Source: an uncultured Clostridium sp.
GTDB taxonomy: Bacteria > Bacillota > Clostridia > Lachnospirales > Lachnospiraceae
Assembly: GCA_947178445.1 (NCBI GenBank)
Contig: CAMWYJ010000011.1
Location: 1 to 64,000, forward strand
DNA length: 64,000 nucleotides
Reading direction: 5' to 3'
Positions 26,277 through 34,704 of the stretch are shown one piece after another. The notes beneath the pieces were generated by a model that was not told the DNA's origin, made no database searches, and was given only the letters and a program-made list of their open reading frames with translations. The position numbers and the translations under genes were made by a program. The first letter of the stretch is position 1. Every line of letters starts with the position of its first letter.

Positions 26277-27334
26277 GTACGATTATTAATGTGATTATTG
26301 CGTTGTTTGTATTTAGTGCAATTATATTTTTTCATGAACTGGGACATTTTTTGCTGGCAAAAAAGAATGGAATTTATGTTCAGGAGTTTGCGATTGGAAT
26401 GGGTCCGGTACTATTTTCTTTTTGTAAGAAGGAAACAAAGTATTCTGTAAGAGCGATTCCAATGGGTGGTTTTTGTGCAATGCTTGGCGAGGATGAAGCC
26501 GTGGAGGATGAGCATTCTTTTAGTGCAAAGTCTGTGTGGGCAAGAATCTCGGTGGTTGTGGCAGGTCCGTTGTTTAACTTTATTCTTGCTTTTTTATTAG
26601 CAATCATTTTGATTGGTGTCTGTGGATATGATGCTCCGAAAGTAGGACAATTTTCTGAAGGTAGTCCGGCGAAAGAGGCTGGCATACAAGAGGGAGATGT
26701 CATTACACATTTTAATGGACATAGAATCTACAATTTTAGAGAGATTTTAATATATATGCAATTTGAACAGACCGGCGGGGATATCACTCTTATGGTGGAA
26801 CGAAATGGGAAAGAAATGGAATATGTATTTACACCGACTAAGACGGAAAATGGATATCTGATGGGAATCGCCAGTGGAGGATATGAAAAGGGGAATTTCC
26901 TGCAGGTGGTGAAATATAGCACATTCGAACTTCGATATCAGATAAAAACCGTATTTTTAAGCCTGAAATATTTATTTACCGGCAGAGTGGGAATCAAGAA
27001 TATATCTGGTCCGGTGGGAATCGTTTCCAGAATGAGTGATACCATTGATGAGGCAAAGGAAAGTGCTGGTGGTAATGCAGGTATTGCAGTCATTAATGTG
27101 GTGCTCAATATGATGAATTTTGCAATCTTATTAAGCGCTAACCTTGGTATTATGAATCTTTTGCCATTTCCGGCATTAGATGGCGGAAGAACGCTGCTTT
27201 TGCTGGTGGAAGCTGTTTTTCATAAGAAATTATCGACAGAGAGGGAAGCTGCGATTAATACAGTTGGCTTTATGCTTTTAATCGGTCTGATGGTAATTGT
27301 CATGTTTAAGGATATATTTGAGATTATTCTCTAG
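26273..27334 (+). CDS. rseP: Site-2 protease RseP/RasP
   Basis: Intramembrane zinc protease that completes regulated cleavage of anti-sigma factors and signal-peptide remnants. The 353-residue product has the zinc motif FFHELGHF (HExxH, near residue 22), a PDZ domain (about residues 115-200), and the C-terminal LLPFPALDGGRTLLLL motif. ATG 26273 with AGGTGG upstream is chosen over a GTG at 26264. Its TAG stop at 27332-27334 lies inside the end of a long inverted-repeat element, so the insertion may have shaped the protein terminus. ECF anti-sigma factors in the window are possible substrates (inference). Confidence 0.95.
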   Translation: MSTIINVIIALFVFSAIIFFHELGHFLLAKKNGIYVQEFAIGMGPVLFSFCKKETKYSVRAIPMGGFCAMLGEDEAVEDEHSFSAKSVWARISVVVAGPLFNFILAFLLAIILIGVCGYDAPKVGQFSEGSPAKEAGIQEGDVITHFNGHRIYNFREILIYMQFEQTGGDITLMVERNGKEMEYVFTPTKTENGYLMGIASGGYEKGNFLQVVKYSTFELRYQIKTVFLSLKYLFTGRVGIKNISGPVGIVSRMSDTIDEAKESAGGNAGIAVINVVLNMMNFAILLSANLGIMNLLPFPALDGGRTLLLLVEAVFHKKLSTEREAAINTVGFMLLIGLMVIVMFKDIFEIIL

Positions 27335-27496
27335 TACATCGTAAATTAAGTTCTTGACAGTAAAGCGTAGGATAAATTTTTACTCTGCAAGGCAGATTTT
27401 CGACGGTGTAGCGGTGGCTACAGCTAGAAAATCTAACACAGCAGATAAAAATTTAGACAAGCTTAACTGCAAGAAACTTAGTTTATGATGTACTAG
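27331..27496. repeat. 166-bp near-palindromic element at the rseP stop
   Basis: The ends CTAGTACATC (27331-27340) and GATGTACTAG (27487-27496) are perfect inverted repeats. Pairing continues inward for about 36 positions, with several G-U pairs and two bulges. Farther in, AGATTTTC pairs with GAAAATCT, and an apical stem GTAGC/GCTAC is formed. The whole element can thus fold into one long hairpin. The leftmost TAG is the rseP stop. No coding capacity is seen. It may be a MITE-like insertion or a structured transcript; no target duplication longer than the CTAG ends is visible. Confidence 0.8.
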
Positions 27497-27508
27497 TGGT
27501 TTTGGAAT

Positions 27509-27548
27509 CAGCAAAACTCTGTTTTTGATAAGTTGCGTTTTGCTCATG
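27509..27548. repeat. Divergent copy of the GCGAAA small hairpin repeat
   Basis: AGCAAAAC at 27510-27517 pairs with GTTTTGCT at 27537-27544. The left part (GCAAAACTCTGTTTTTG) closely resembles 37776-37794 (GCGAAACTCTGTTTTCG), which marks it as a member of the same small palindromic family. It lies just upstream of ispG. Confidence 0.5.
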
Positions 27549-27577
27549 ATGATAATGGTTCATAAAGGAGAAGATTT

Positions 27578-28630
27578 ATGAGAGAAAGTACAAAGGTTGT
27601 AAAAATTGGAGACAGAGTCATTGGTGGCGGAAATCCTGTTTTAATACAGTCGATGACGAATACAAAGACAGAGGATGTCTATGCAACGGTTGCCCAAATC
27701 TTAAAGCTTGAGCAGGCAGGATGTGAAATTATCCGAGCTACGGCGAATAATGAAGCTGCAGCGAAAGCATTTGCGGACATTAAGCAGCAGATTCATATTC
27801 CAATTGTAGCAGATATCCATTTTGATTACCGGCTGGCAATTATGGCAATAGAAAATGGAGCGGATAAGATTCGAATCAATCCGGGGAATATTGGTGGAAA
27901 GGATAAGATTAAGGCGGTTGTTGAGGCTGCAAAAGCATATCATGTCCCGATTCGTGTGGGTGTAAACAGTGGTTCCTTAGAAAAGGAACTAGTAGAAAAA
28001 TATCATGGTGTTACTGCCGAGGGGATTGTAGAAAGTGCACTTGATAAGGTCAGAATTTTAGAAGAACTTGATTTTGATGATATAGTGGTAAGCATTAAAT
28101 CTTCGGATGTATTAATGTGTGTAAAGGCGCATGAATTGATTGCAGAAAAAACGAAATACCCGCTTCATGTTGGTATTACAGAGGCAGGAACTATTTTGCG
28201 AGGGAATATTAAGTCGGCTGTTGGCTTGGGAATTATTTTAAATCAGGGAATTGGTGATACCATCCGTGTTTCCCTGACAGGAGATCCTGTGAATGAAATT
28301 GTGTCGGCTAAGCTGATTTTAAAGACATTAGGACTTCGAAGAGGTGGAATCGAGGTGGTTTCTTGTCCTACCTGTGGCAGAACCTCTATTGATTTAATTG
28401 GTTTGGCAAACCAGGTGGAAAATCTGGTTACTGATTATGAACATCTGGATATTAAAGTCGCTGTAATGGGATGTGTAGTAAATGGTCCTGGTGAAGCAAG
28501 GGAAGCGGATTTGGGGATTGCAGGTGGGAATGGAGAAGGACTGTTGATGAAGCATGGAGAGATTGTTAAAAAGGTTCCGGAAGAACAGTTGCTTGCAGTA
28601 TTAAAGGAAGAACTGCAAAACTGGAAATAG
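27578..28630 (+). CDS. ispG: 4-hydroxy-3-methylbut-2-en-1-yl diphosphate synthase
   Basis: Iron-sulfur enzyme of the penultimate MEP pathway step. The 350-residue product has a TIM-barrel part with [12 protein letters not shown] and [11 protein letters not shown]. The C-terminal 4Fe-4S domain has cysteines in [13 protein letters not shown] and [17 protein letters not shown]. Length is typical for the single-domain bacterial form. AAAGGAG precedes the ATG. A hairpin follows six bases after the stop. Confidence 0.97.
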   Translation: MRESTKVVKIGDRVIGGGNPVLIQSMTNTKTEDVYATVAQILKLEQAGCEIIRATANNEAAAKAFADIKQQIHIPIVADIHFDYRLAIMAIENGADKIRINPGNIGGKDKIKAVVEAAKAYHVPIRVGVNSGSLEKELVEKYHGVTAEGIVESALDKVRILEELDFDDIVVSIKSSDVLMCVKAHELIAEKTKYPLHVGITEAGTILRGNIKSAVGLGIILNQGIGDTIRVSLTGDPVNEIVSAKLILKTLGLRRGGIEVVSCPTCGRTSIDLIGLANQVENLVTDYEHLDIKVAVMGCVVNGPGEAREADLGIAGGNGEGLLMKHGEIVKKVPEEQLLAVLKEELQNWK

Positions 28631-28635
28631 CAAAC

Positions 28636-28660
28636 AGCGAGGAGGAATATCCCCCTCGCT
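28636..28660 (+). terminator. Hairpin after ispG
   Basis: AGCGAGG (28636-28642) pairs with CCTCGCT (28654-28660); GG/CC inside extends it. The downstream tract ATTCTTTA is only weakly T-rich, so this is a modest terminator. Confidence 0.6.
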
Positions 28661-28697
28661 ATTCTTTACGCAAGGCAGCAAGCTAAGTGGTATCTTA

Positions 28698-28706
28698 TGA
28701 TATAAT
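28698..28706 (+). promoter_or_regulatory. Extended -10 promoter upstream of polC
   Basis: TGATATAAT is a perfect extended -10 element 153 bases before the polC start. A second candidate, TGATAAAAT at 28829-28837, is closer. Neither has a clear -35. The first would give a leader holding a TGCAC/GTGCA plus TGATGA/TCATCA hairpin and the GCCAAG hairpin copy. Confidence 0.5.
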
Positions 28707-28749
28707 GAATTGCACTGATGAGGGGGCAGGTCATCAATTTGTGCAGATA

Positions 28750-28789
28750 ACGAGCCAAGCGTAGATACTTGTATATACATTTGGCGACT
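28750..28789 (+). repeat. GCCAAG hairpin family, copy 1
   Basis: Conserved flanks ACGAGCCAAG and ATTTGGCGACT enclose an inner stem GTAGATAC / GTATATAC with a TT loop and one G-A mismatch. The outer GCCAA/TTGGC pairs are intact. Copies 2 and 3 (33398-33430 and 35919-35954) have the same architecture; copy 3 has a different inner stem that keeps the G-A mismatch. The function is unknown. Confidence 0.7.
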
Positions 28790-28858
28790 ATTGCAACAAA
28801 CGAAGTTTCTTCGAAAATTGGTGACATATGATAAAATGATAAAGGTTGGAGTGATTAG

Positions 28859-31800
28859 GTGGACGGACAAAAGAGATTCTTTGATGTTTTTCCCGGCTTT
28901 TCCTGTATTGATGGACTGCGTGAAATGTTTGAACAGGTAGTAGTTAAGGAAGCAGTTTTGGTAAAATCAGAAAAGACATTAAAAGTAAAAATAATCAGTA
29001 AAATTCTGATTCCCAAGCAGGATATTTATGTGATTGAGAATGAATTAAGTGAATATGTGTTTCAGGGAAACATGCGTGTAAAGTTTTTGGAGCAATATGA
29101 TTTATCAAACCAATATAATATTTCTACTCTGACAGATTCCTATAAAGAAAGCCTGTTGTTTGAATTACAGGCAGAGAGTTCTGTGCTTTACCGCTTAATG
29201 AAGAATGCGGAGTGGTATATCAACGATTCCATTATAACATTAACATTAGATGACACATTTTTGGCGAGAACCAAGTCAACGGATATCAAAAAATATCTGG
29301 AAATAGTATATAAGGAACGCTTTGGATTTGAAATACAGGTTGGATTTGATTTTACAGAGGAACAAAAGGATGCCATCCGGCGGGCAAACGAACACAAGCT
29401 TGATCTTGAGGTTTGGCAGATTATGCAGCAGGCTGCCCAAAACAGGGAGCAGGGGAATGAAAATAAATCTGATACAGAGGAAAATGAGAGTGCATTAAAG
29501 GGTTCGAAAAGGACAGAAAACTTACAAAAAAAGAGAGAATTACACACAGACGGTAAAGCAGTAGCAGCAGAAAAGAAAAGTGGGGATGAAAAACCAAGGG
29601 AAGCTTCGTGGAAAAGGTCTGCATATTCCCGCAATCGTACTGTGGCAGATCCGGAGGTTATTTACGGAAGAAACGTAGAAGGTACAGAGATAGCAATAAA
29701 TGAGATTACAGAAGGAATAGGAGAAGTGGTTTTGCATGGTAAGGTCTTTCTCATGGAGGAAAGAGAGCTTCGAAATGAAAAGCTGCTGATTACTTTTGCG
29801 ATTACAGACTTCATGGATTCTATTTCAGGAAAAATATTTGTGACGAAGGAAGACTGGGGAATCTTAAAGGATGATTTTAAAGCAGGTTTATTTTATAAGA
29901 TAAAGGGTGTACCAGCTTATGATACCTATGTAAGAGAAATCACTTTAAATTCCATAACAGGTATCAAGCCAATTCCGGACTTTACTGCAAAACGTGTAGA
30001 TAATTCTTTAGAGAAACGTGTGGAATTACATATGCATACCGTTTACAGCGATAATGACAGTGTAGTGGATGTAGGTGCTATCATAAAAAGGGCAAAGGAT
30101 TGGGGACATCCAGCCATTGCAATTACAGACCATGGAGTACTTCAGGCATTTCCGGTGGCAAACCACTGTATCAAAAAGGATGATCCATTTAAGATTATTT
30201 ATGGTGTAGAAGGTTATTTTGTGGATGATTTAAGGGACTTTATACAGAACGCAAAAGGCCAGTCACTAGATGGCAGTTATGTTGTATTTGACATTGAGAC
30301 AACAGGATTAAGCCCAAAATCCTGTAAAATAATAGAAATTGGTGCAGTGAAGATTGTAAATGGAGAAAAAACAGAGGAATTTTCAAGATTTGTCAATCCC
30401 AAGATACCGATTTCCTATGAGATTACGAAGCTCACCTCTATTACGGATGATATGGTAATGGATGCACCGGTGATTGAGGTTGTTTTGCCGGAATTTCTGG
30501 AATTTATCGGAGATAGTGTATTGGTTGCCCATAATGCCAGTTTTGATATCAGTTTTATCCGTAAATTTGCAAAGGATATGGGACGGGTACTTGATAATTC
30601 TGTTGTGGATACCATGACACTTGGACATGTTTTGTGTCCGGAGCTTGGTAAGTTTACCCTTGACCGTATCTGTAAACATCTTGGAATCAAATTAGAACAC
30701 CATCACCGTGCAGTGGATGATGCTGCGGCTACCGCAGAGATTTTCAGGAAATTTTTATGCATGTTAAAGGAAAAAGGAATCCATAATCTGGATGATTTGA
30801 ACCGATTGGGGGAAACATCACCGGAAAGTATCAAGAAATCAAGACGGTATCATGGCATTATTCTGGCAAAAAATGAAATTGGACGTGTAAATTTAAACCG
30901 GCTGGTATCAGCTTCCCATGTAGAATATTTTAATATGAGACCGATTATGCCCAAAAGCCTGATCAGTAAATATCGGGAGGGATTAATTTTAGGTTCTGCT
31001 TGTGAGGCAGGTGAACTGTTCCGAGCGGTTTTAGATGGAGCCGATGAGGATGAAATCGACCGGATTGTAAAATTTTATGATTATCTGGAAATTCAGCCGA
31101 TTGGCAATAATGCCTTTATGAAAGAAGATGATAAGCATCCCAATATCAGAACAGACGAGGATTTACAGAATTTAAACAGAGAAATTGTAAAACTTGGTGA
31201 AATCTATCATAAACCAGTGGTAGCAACCTGTGATGTACATTTCCTAGATCCGGAGGACAGGCTTTACCGGGCTGTTTTAATGGCATCTAAGGGATTTAAG
31301 GATGCTGATAATCAGGCACCTCTTTATTTTAGGACCACGGAGGAAATGCTTGCAGAATTTGAGTATTTAGGAAGTGATAAGGCACATGAAATCGTTATAG
31401 AAAACACGAACCGGATTTCGAATATGGTAGAAAAAATATATCCGGTAAGCCCGGATAAATGTCCTCCGGTTATTGAAGATTCAGATGAAACCCTGCGCCG
31501 GATATGCTACGAAAAAGCACATGAAATTTATGGACCTGATTTGCCGGAGCAGGTGACGAGCAGACTGGAAAAGGAGTTAACTTCCATTATTGGCAATGGA
31601 TATGCCGTCATGTATATCATTGCCCAGAAGCTGGTTTGGGATTCCAATGACCATGGATATCTCGTTGGTTCCCGTGGTTCCGTTGGTTCCTCGTTTGTGG
31701 CAACAATGTCCGGTATTACAGAGGTAAATCCTCTTTCGGCTCATTATATCTGCCCGAACTGTTACTATGTCGATTTTGAATCTGAGCTTGTAAAAAGTTA

Positions 31801-33373
31801 TTCCGGAAGTTCTGGTTGTGACATGCCGGATATGCAGTGCCCGAAATGCGGAACCTGGATGAAGAAGGAGGGACACGATATTCCGTTTGAGACATTCCTT
31901 GGATTTTATGGTGATAAGGAGCCGGATATCGATTTGAATTTTTCCGGTGAATATCAGGCAAATGCCCATGCATATACGGAGGAGCTTTTTGGCAAGGGAC
32001 ATGCATTTCGTGCCGGAACCATTGGAACGATTGCAGAAAAAACAGCGGAACAGCTTGTCTATAAATATTACCAGGAAAGAGAAATCACGAAACGCCGGTG
32101 TGAACTTACCCGCATTGCACAGGGCTGTGTAGGTGTAAAGCGGACAACGGGACAGCACCCGGGTGGTATGGTCGTAGTGCCGAAGGATCGGGAAATCTAT
32201 GAATTCACTGCAATTCAAAAGCCGGCAAACGATACGAAAACCAATATTATTACAACGCATTTTGAGTATCATTCCATTGATGCAAATCTGTTAAAATTGG
32301 ATATTCTTGGGCATGATGATCCAACCATTATCCGCCGTTTGGAAGATATGACAGGGAAAGACGCAAAGACAATTGCGTTGGATGATAAGGATGTCATGTC
32401 ATTATTTCACAGTCCGGAAATTATGGGAATTACACCGGAGGATATCAGCGGATGCCCGACTGGTTCATTAGGAGTTCCGGAGTTTGGTACAGATTTTGTT
32501 ATTCAGATGTTAGTAGATACAAAGCCGAAAAGCTTTTCAGACCTCGTTCGTATTTCCGGACTTTCCCATGGTACGGATGTATGGCTTAATAATGCACAGA
32601 CATTGATTGCAGAGGGAAAAACGGAGCTTTCCAATGCAATCTGTTGTCGTGATGATATCATGGTTTATCTGATTCATATGGGGTTGGAACCTGGTCTTGC
32701 ATTCAACATTATGGAAAAGGTGCGTAAGGGGCTCGTCGCAAAGGGAAAATGCGATAAATGGCCGGAATGGGAGAAGGAGATGCTGGCACATAATGTTCCG
32801 GACTGGTATATCGGCTCCTGTACAAAAATAAAATATATGTTTCCGAAAGCACATGCAGCAGCCTATGTTATGATGGCTTGGAGAATTGCCTGGTTTAAGG
32901 TAAATGAACCGCTTGCCTATTATGCAGCATATTTTAGTATTCGTGCAAAGGCATTTAACTATGAAACCATGTGTCAGGGAATGGAACATTTACACCGTTG
33001 TATGGATGAGATTCGCAAAAAACCAAAGGAAGAGGTATCCGGTGCAGAAGAGGATGCCATGCGGGATATGCGTCTTGTGGAGGAAATGTATGCGAGGGGA
33101 TTGGAATTCATGCCAATTGATATATACCGTGCGGATGATATAAACTGTCTCATTATAGATGGTAAGATTATGCCATCGTTTTGTTCGATTGAAGGTGTGG
33201 CAGAAAAGGCGGCAGAGCAGATTAAAGAAGCTGCAAAAGGCGGTCGTTTTATCTCCCGGGAAGATTTGCGCAATCGTGCTAAGATTGGAAAATCTACAGT
33301 GGAGAAGATGGCAAATCTTGGCTTACTGGATGGATTGCCGGAAAGCAGTCAGTTATCCATATTCGATTTTTAA
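28859..33373 (+). CDS. polC: DNA polymerase III alpha subunit, PolC type
   Basis: Replicative polymerase of low-GC Gram-positives with built-in proofreading. The 1504-residue product has an N-terminal domain, a charged linker (about residues 195-260), an OB fold, and a PHP domain (ELHMHTVYSDNDS at about 388). The PHP domain is split by the 3'-5' exonuclease (FDIETTGLSP at about 474, HHRAVDDAAATAEIF later). A zinc-binding pair (CPNCYYV and CPKCGTW, about 964-1000) and the polymerase core (PDIDLNFSGEYQ) follow. The start is GTG 28859 with GGAG 7 bases upstream. All catalytic motifs look intact. Confidence 0.97.
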   Translation: MDGQKRFFDVFPGFSCIDGLREMFEQVVVKEAVLVKSEKTLKVKIISKILIPKQDIYVIENELSEYVFQGNMRVKFLEQYDLSNQYNISTLTDSYKESLLFELQAESSVLYRLMKNAEWYINDSIITLTLDDTFLARTKSTDIKKYLEIVYKERFGFEIQVGFDFTEEQKDAIRRANEHKLDLEVWQIMQQAAQNREQGNENKSDTEENESALKGSKRTENLQKKRELHTDGKAVAAEKKSGDEKPREASWKRSAYSRNRTVADPEVIYGRNVEGTEIAINEITEGIGEVVLHGKVFLMEERELRNEKLLITFAITDFMDSISGKIFVTKEDWGILKDDFKAGLFYKIKGVPAYDTYVREITLNSITGIKPIPDFTAKRVDNSLEKRVELHMHTVYSDNDSVVDVGAIIKRAKDWGHPAIAITDHGVLQAFPVANHCIKKDDPFKIIYGVEGYFVDDLRDFIQNAKGQSLDGSYVVFDIETTGLSPKSCKIIEIGAVKIVNGEKTEEFSRFVNPKIPISYEITKLTSITDDMVMDAPVIEVVLPEFLEFIGDSVLVAHNASFDISFIRKFAKDMGRVLDNSVVDTMTLGHVLCPELGKFTLDRICKHLGIKLEHHHRAVDDAAATAEIFRKFLCMLKEKGIHNLDDLNRLGETSPESIKKSRRYHGIILAKNEIGRVNLNRLVSASHVEYFNMRPIMPKSLISKYREGLILGSACEAGELFRAVLDGADEDEIDRIVKFYDYLEIQPIGNNAFMKEDDKHPNIRTDEDLQNLNREIVKLGEIYHKPVVATCDVHFLDPEDRLYRAVLMASKGFKDADNQAPLYFRTTEEMLAEFEYLGSDKAHEIVIENTNRISNMVEKIYPVSPDKCPPVIEDSDETLRRICYEKAHEIYGPDLPEQVTSRLEKELTSIIGNGYAVMYIIAQKLVWDSNDHGYLVGSRGSVGSSFVATMSGITEVNPLSAHYICPNCYYVDFESELVKSYSGSSGCDMPDMQCPKCGTWMKKEGHDIPFETFLGFYGDKEPDIDLNFSGEYQANAHAYTEELFGKGHAFRAGTIGTIAEKTAEQLVYKYYQEREITKRRCELTRIAQGCVGVKRTTGQHPGGMVVVPKDREIYEFTAIQKPANDTKTNIITTHFEYHSIDANLLKLDILGHDDPTIIRRLEDMTGKDAKTIALDDKDVMSLFHSPEIMGITPEDISGCPTGSLGVPEFGTDFVIQMLVDTKPKSFSDLVRISGLSHGTDVWLNNAQTLIAEGKTELSNAICCRDDIMVYLIHMGLEPGLAFNIMEKVRKGLVAKGKCDKWPEWEKEMLAHNVPDWYIGSCTKIKYMFPKAHAAAYVMMAWRIAWFKVNEPLAYYAAYFSIRAKAFNYETMCQGMEHLHRCMDEIRKKPKEEVSGAEEDAMRDMRLVEEMYARGLEFMPIDIYRADDINCLIIDGKIMPSFCSIEGVAEKAAEQIKEAAKGGRFISREDLRNRAKIGKSTVEKMANLGLLDGLPESSQLSIFDF

Positions 33374-33397
33374 ATATATCACGAAGAATCTGAAAAG

Positions 33398-33430
33398 GAT
33401 AAGTGGCTGTTTACAGACATTTGACAACTG
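33398..33430 (+). repeat. GCCAAG hairpin family, copy 2 (degenerate left arm)
   Basis: From 33401 to 33423 it is identical to 35926-35948 of copy 3 (23 bases). The inner stem with G-A mismatch and TT loop is kept, but the outer arm reads GATAAG...TTTGAC instead of GCCAAG...TTTGGC. It lies 27 bases after the polC stop, directly before a terminator. Confidence 0.65.
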
Positions 33431-33471
33431 CCGCAAGGGTCAAAGAACCTGCCCATTGCGGCGGGGTTTTT
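33430..33471 (+). terminator. Intrinsic terminator of polC
   Basis: GCCGCAA (33430-33436) pairs with TTGCGGC (33456-33462), with GGG/CCC inside, followed by GGGG and TTTTT at 33467-33471. Confidence 0.75.
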
Positions 33472-33510
33472 GACTTGGAAAAAGCATAGGCAAAAAATTA
33501 AAAAAAAGGG

Positions 33511-33539
33511 TTGACGGCTTGTGAAATATTTGTTATAGT
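33511..33539 (+). promoter_or_regulatory. Promoter of the tRNA-Glu gene
   Basis: -35 TTGACG (33511-33516), 17-base spacer, -10 TATAGT (33534-33539) preceded by TGT. The tRNA begins 20 bases downstream of the -10. Confidence 0.88.
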
Positions 33540-33559
33540 AAACAAGTCGTCAACGACAA

Positions 33560-33631
33560 GGCCAATTGGTCAAGCGGTTAAGACGCCGCCCTCTCACGGC
33601 GGAAACAGGGGTTCGATTCCCCTATTGGCTG
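33560..33631 (+). tRNA. tRNA-Glu (anticodon CTC)
   Basis: A 72-base tRNA with acceptor arms GGCCAAT and ATTGGCT (first pair G-U), D arm with GGTCAAGCGGTTAAGAC, anticodon stem CCGCC/GGCGG with loop CTCTCAC giving CTC (reads GAG), and T arm CAGGGGTTCGATTCCCCT. The discriminator is G and CCA is not encoded. It stands alone with its own promoter and terminator. Confidence 0.95.
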
Positions 33632-33644
33632 TTTTTTATAAATC

Positions 33645-33678
33645 CAGTGTTTGCAAGGGTTTGCAGACACTGTTTTTT
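33645..33678 (+). terminator. Terminator downstream of tRNA-Glu
   Basis: CAGTGT (33645-33650) pairs with ACACTG (33667-33672) and TGCAA with TTGCA inside, followed by six Ts at 33673-33678. Confidence 0.88.
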
Positions 33679-33754
33679 ATTTCCACTCACTTCTCCACTC
33701 ACTTCTTGTGTTATGTTAACCAGAAGTTTCAGCCTGGTAATTAAGAAAAAGAGC

Positions 33755-33782
33755 TTGCATTTTATTCTTTTTTATGTATTAT
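33755..33782 (+). promoter_or_regulatory. Candidate promoter of the purine unit
   Basis: -35 TTGCAT (33755-33760), 16-base spacer, -10 TATTAT (33777-33782), twelve bases before the ZTP riboswitch begins. AT-rich surroundings give alternative -10 choices. Confidence 0.55.
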
Positions 33783-33793
33783 ATTATTATAAG

Positions 33794-33865
33794 GTTGTGT
33801 GACTGACGGATATGTGAGAGCACTCACAGGGAGCACAACATGTATGAAATGCCGACCGTCTGGGC
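33794..33865 (+). ncRNA. ZTP (pfl) riboswitch
   Basis: Matches the ZTP/ZMP riboswitch consensus: P1 GTTGTG (33794-33799) with CACAAC (33834-33839), internal GTGACTG, a hairpin GTGAG/CTCAC, the GGGAGCACAAC segment, and the distal CCGTCTGGGC (33856-33865). The pseudoknot strands GACGG (33805-33809) and CCGTC (33856-33860) are complementary and differ from the usual GGCG/CGCC pair in a compensated way. It precedes the two purine genes; ZTP or ZMP accumulates when 10-formyl-THF is short, which fits the formyltransferase downstream. Confidence 0.93.
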
Positions 33866-33897
33866 ACCCGTTTTTCGGATACCTGGGACGGTCTTTC
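33854..33897 (+). terminator. Expression-platform terminator of the ZTP riboswitch
   Basis: GACCGTC (33854-33860) pairs with GACGGTC (33887-33893) with a structured loop, then TTTCT. Its 5' arm contains the pseudoknot strand CCGTC, so ligand binding should block the terminator and turn expression on. The U-tract is modest. Confidence 0.8.
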
Positions 33898-33969
33898 TGT
33901 ATTTTATGAAAAGTGCAGGTATGTCTGCTGGATTGTAGCCGGCAAAAATAAATTTGTGGAGGTACTATT

Positions 33970-34683
33970 ATGGAAATGAAATCATTGGCAACAGAACTTT
34001 CTTCCAACACCTATCCAGGAAGAGGAATCGTAATCGGAAAAACACCGGATGGCAAGCATGCAGCGATTGCGTATTTTATTATGGGAAGAAGCGAGAACAG
34101 TAGAAATCGTGTATTTATAAAAGAGGGGGAAGGAATCCGTACACAGGCATATGATCCGAGTAAGCTTGAAGACCCAAGCCTTATTATTTATGCACCGGTT
34201 CGTGTCCTTGGAAACAAGACCATTGTAACAAATGGTGACCAGACGGATACAATCTATGATTTGATGAACAAACAGTTTACATTTGAACAAGCCCTTCGAA
34301 CAAGGGAATTTGAGCCGGATGCTCCAAACTATACACCTAGAATTTCAGGTATTCTTCATATTGAAGGTGGCAGCTACAATTATGCAATGTCAATTCTTAA
34401 GAGCAATAATGGTAATCCAGATGCCTGTAACCGTTATACATTTGCCTATGAGAATCCGGTAAACGGAGAGGGACATTTTATCCATACCTATATGGGAGAC
34501 GGTAATCCGCTTCCTAGCTTTGAAGGAGAGCCTGTACTGGTGAAGATTCCGGATGATATGAATGAGTTTGCTGAACTTGTCTGGAATCATTTGAATGAGG
34601 AGAATAAGGTATCTTTGTTTATCCGTTATATTAATCTTGAGGACGGAAGCTATGAGACAAAGATTATAAACAAGAATAAGTAA
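33970..34683 (+). CDS. purO: IMP cyclohydrolase, PurO type
   Basis: Closes the ring of FAICAR to give IMP, the last step of purine synthesis. The 237-residue product fits the PurO-like cyclohydrolase family: the start YPGRGIVIGKTPDGKHAAIAYFIMGRSENSRNR and the later PNYTPRISGILHIEG and YNYAMSILKS motifs are family-like. Typical bacteria use the MGS-type domain of bifunctional PurH instead. GTGGAGG precedes the ATG. The next gene supplies the formyltransferase activity, so the two steps are encoded separately here, under ZTP riboswitch control. Confidence 0.87.
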   Translation: MEMKSLATELSSNTYPGRGIVIGKTPDGKHAAIAYFIMGRSENSRNRVFIKEGEGIRTQAYDPSKLEDPSLIIYAPVRVLGNKTIVTNGDQTDTIYDLMNKQFTFEQALRTREFEPDAPNYTPRISGILHIEGGSYNYAMSILKSNNGNPDACNRYTFAYENPVNGEGHFIHTYMGDGNPLPSFEGEPVLVKIPDDMNEFAELVWNHLNEENKVSLFIRYINLEDGSYETKIINKNK

Positions 34684-34704
34684 TAAAAAAGGAGAGTACA
34701 TATT

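Noticed and set aside
31577-32272. 231-codon - strand ORF inside polC
   Set aside because: It is antisense to the conserved polymerase core, with no initiation signal.
33511-33802. Short ORFs overlapping tRNA-Glu
   Set aside because: They cover the tRNA, its terminator and the purine promoter, and have no protein similarity that I can see.
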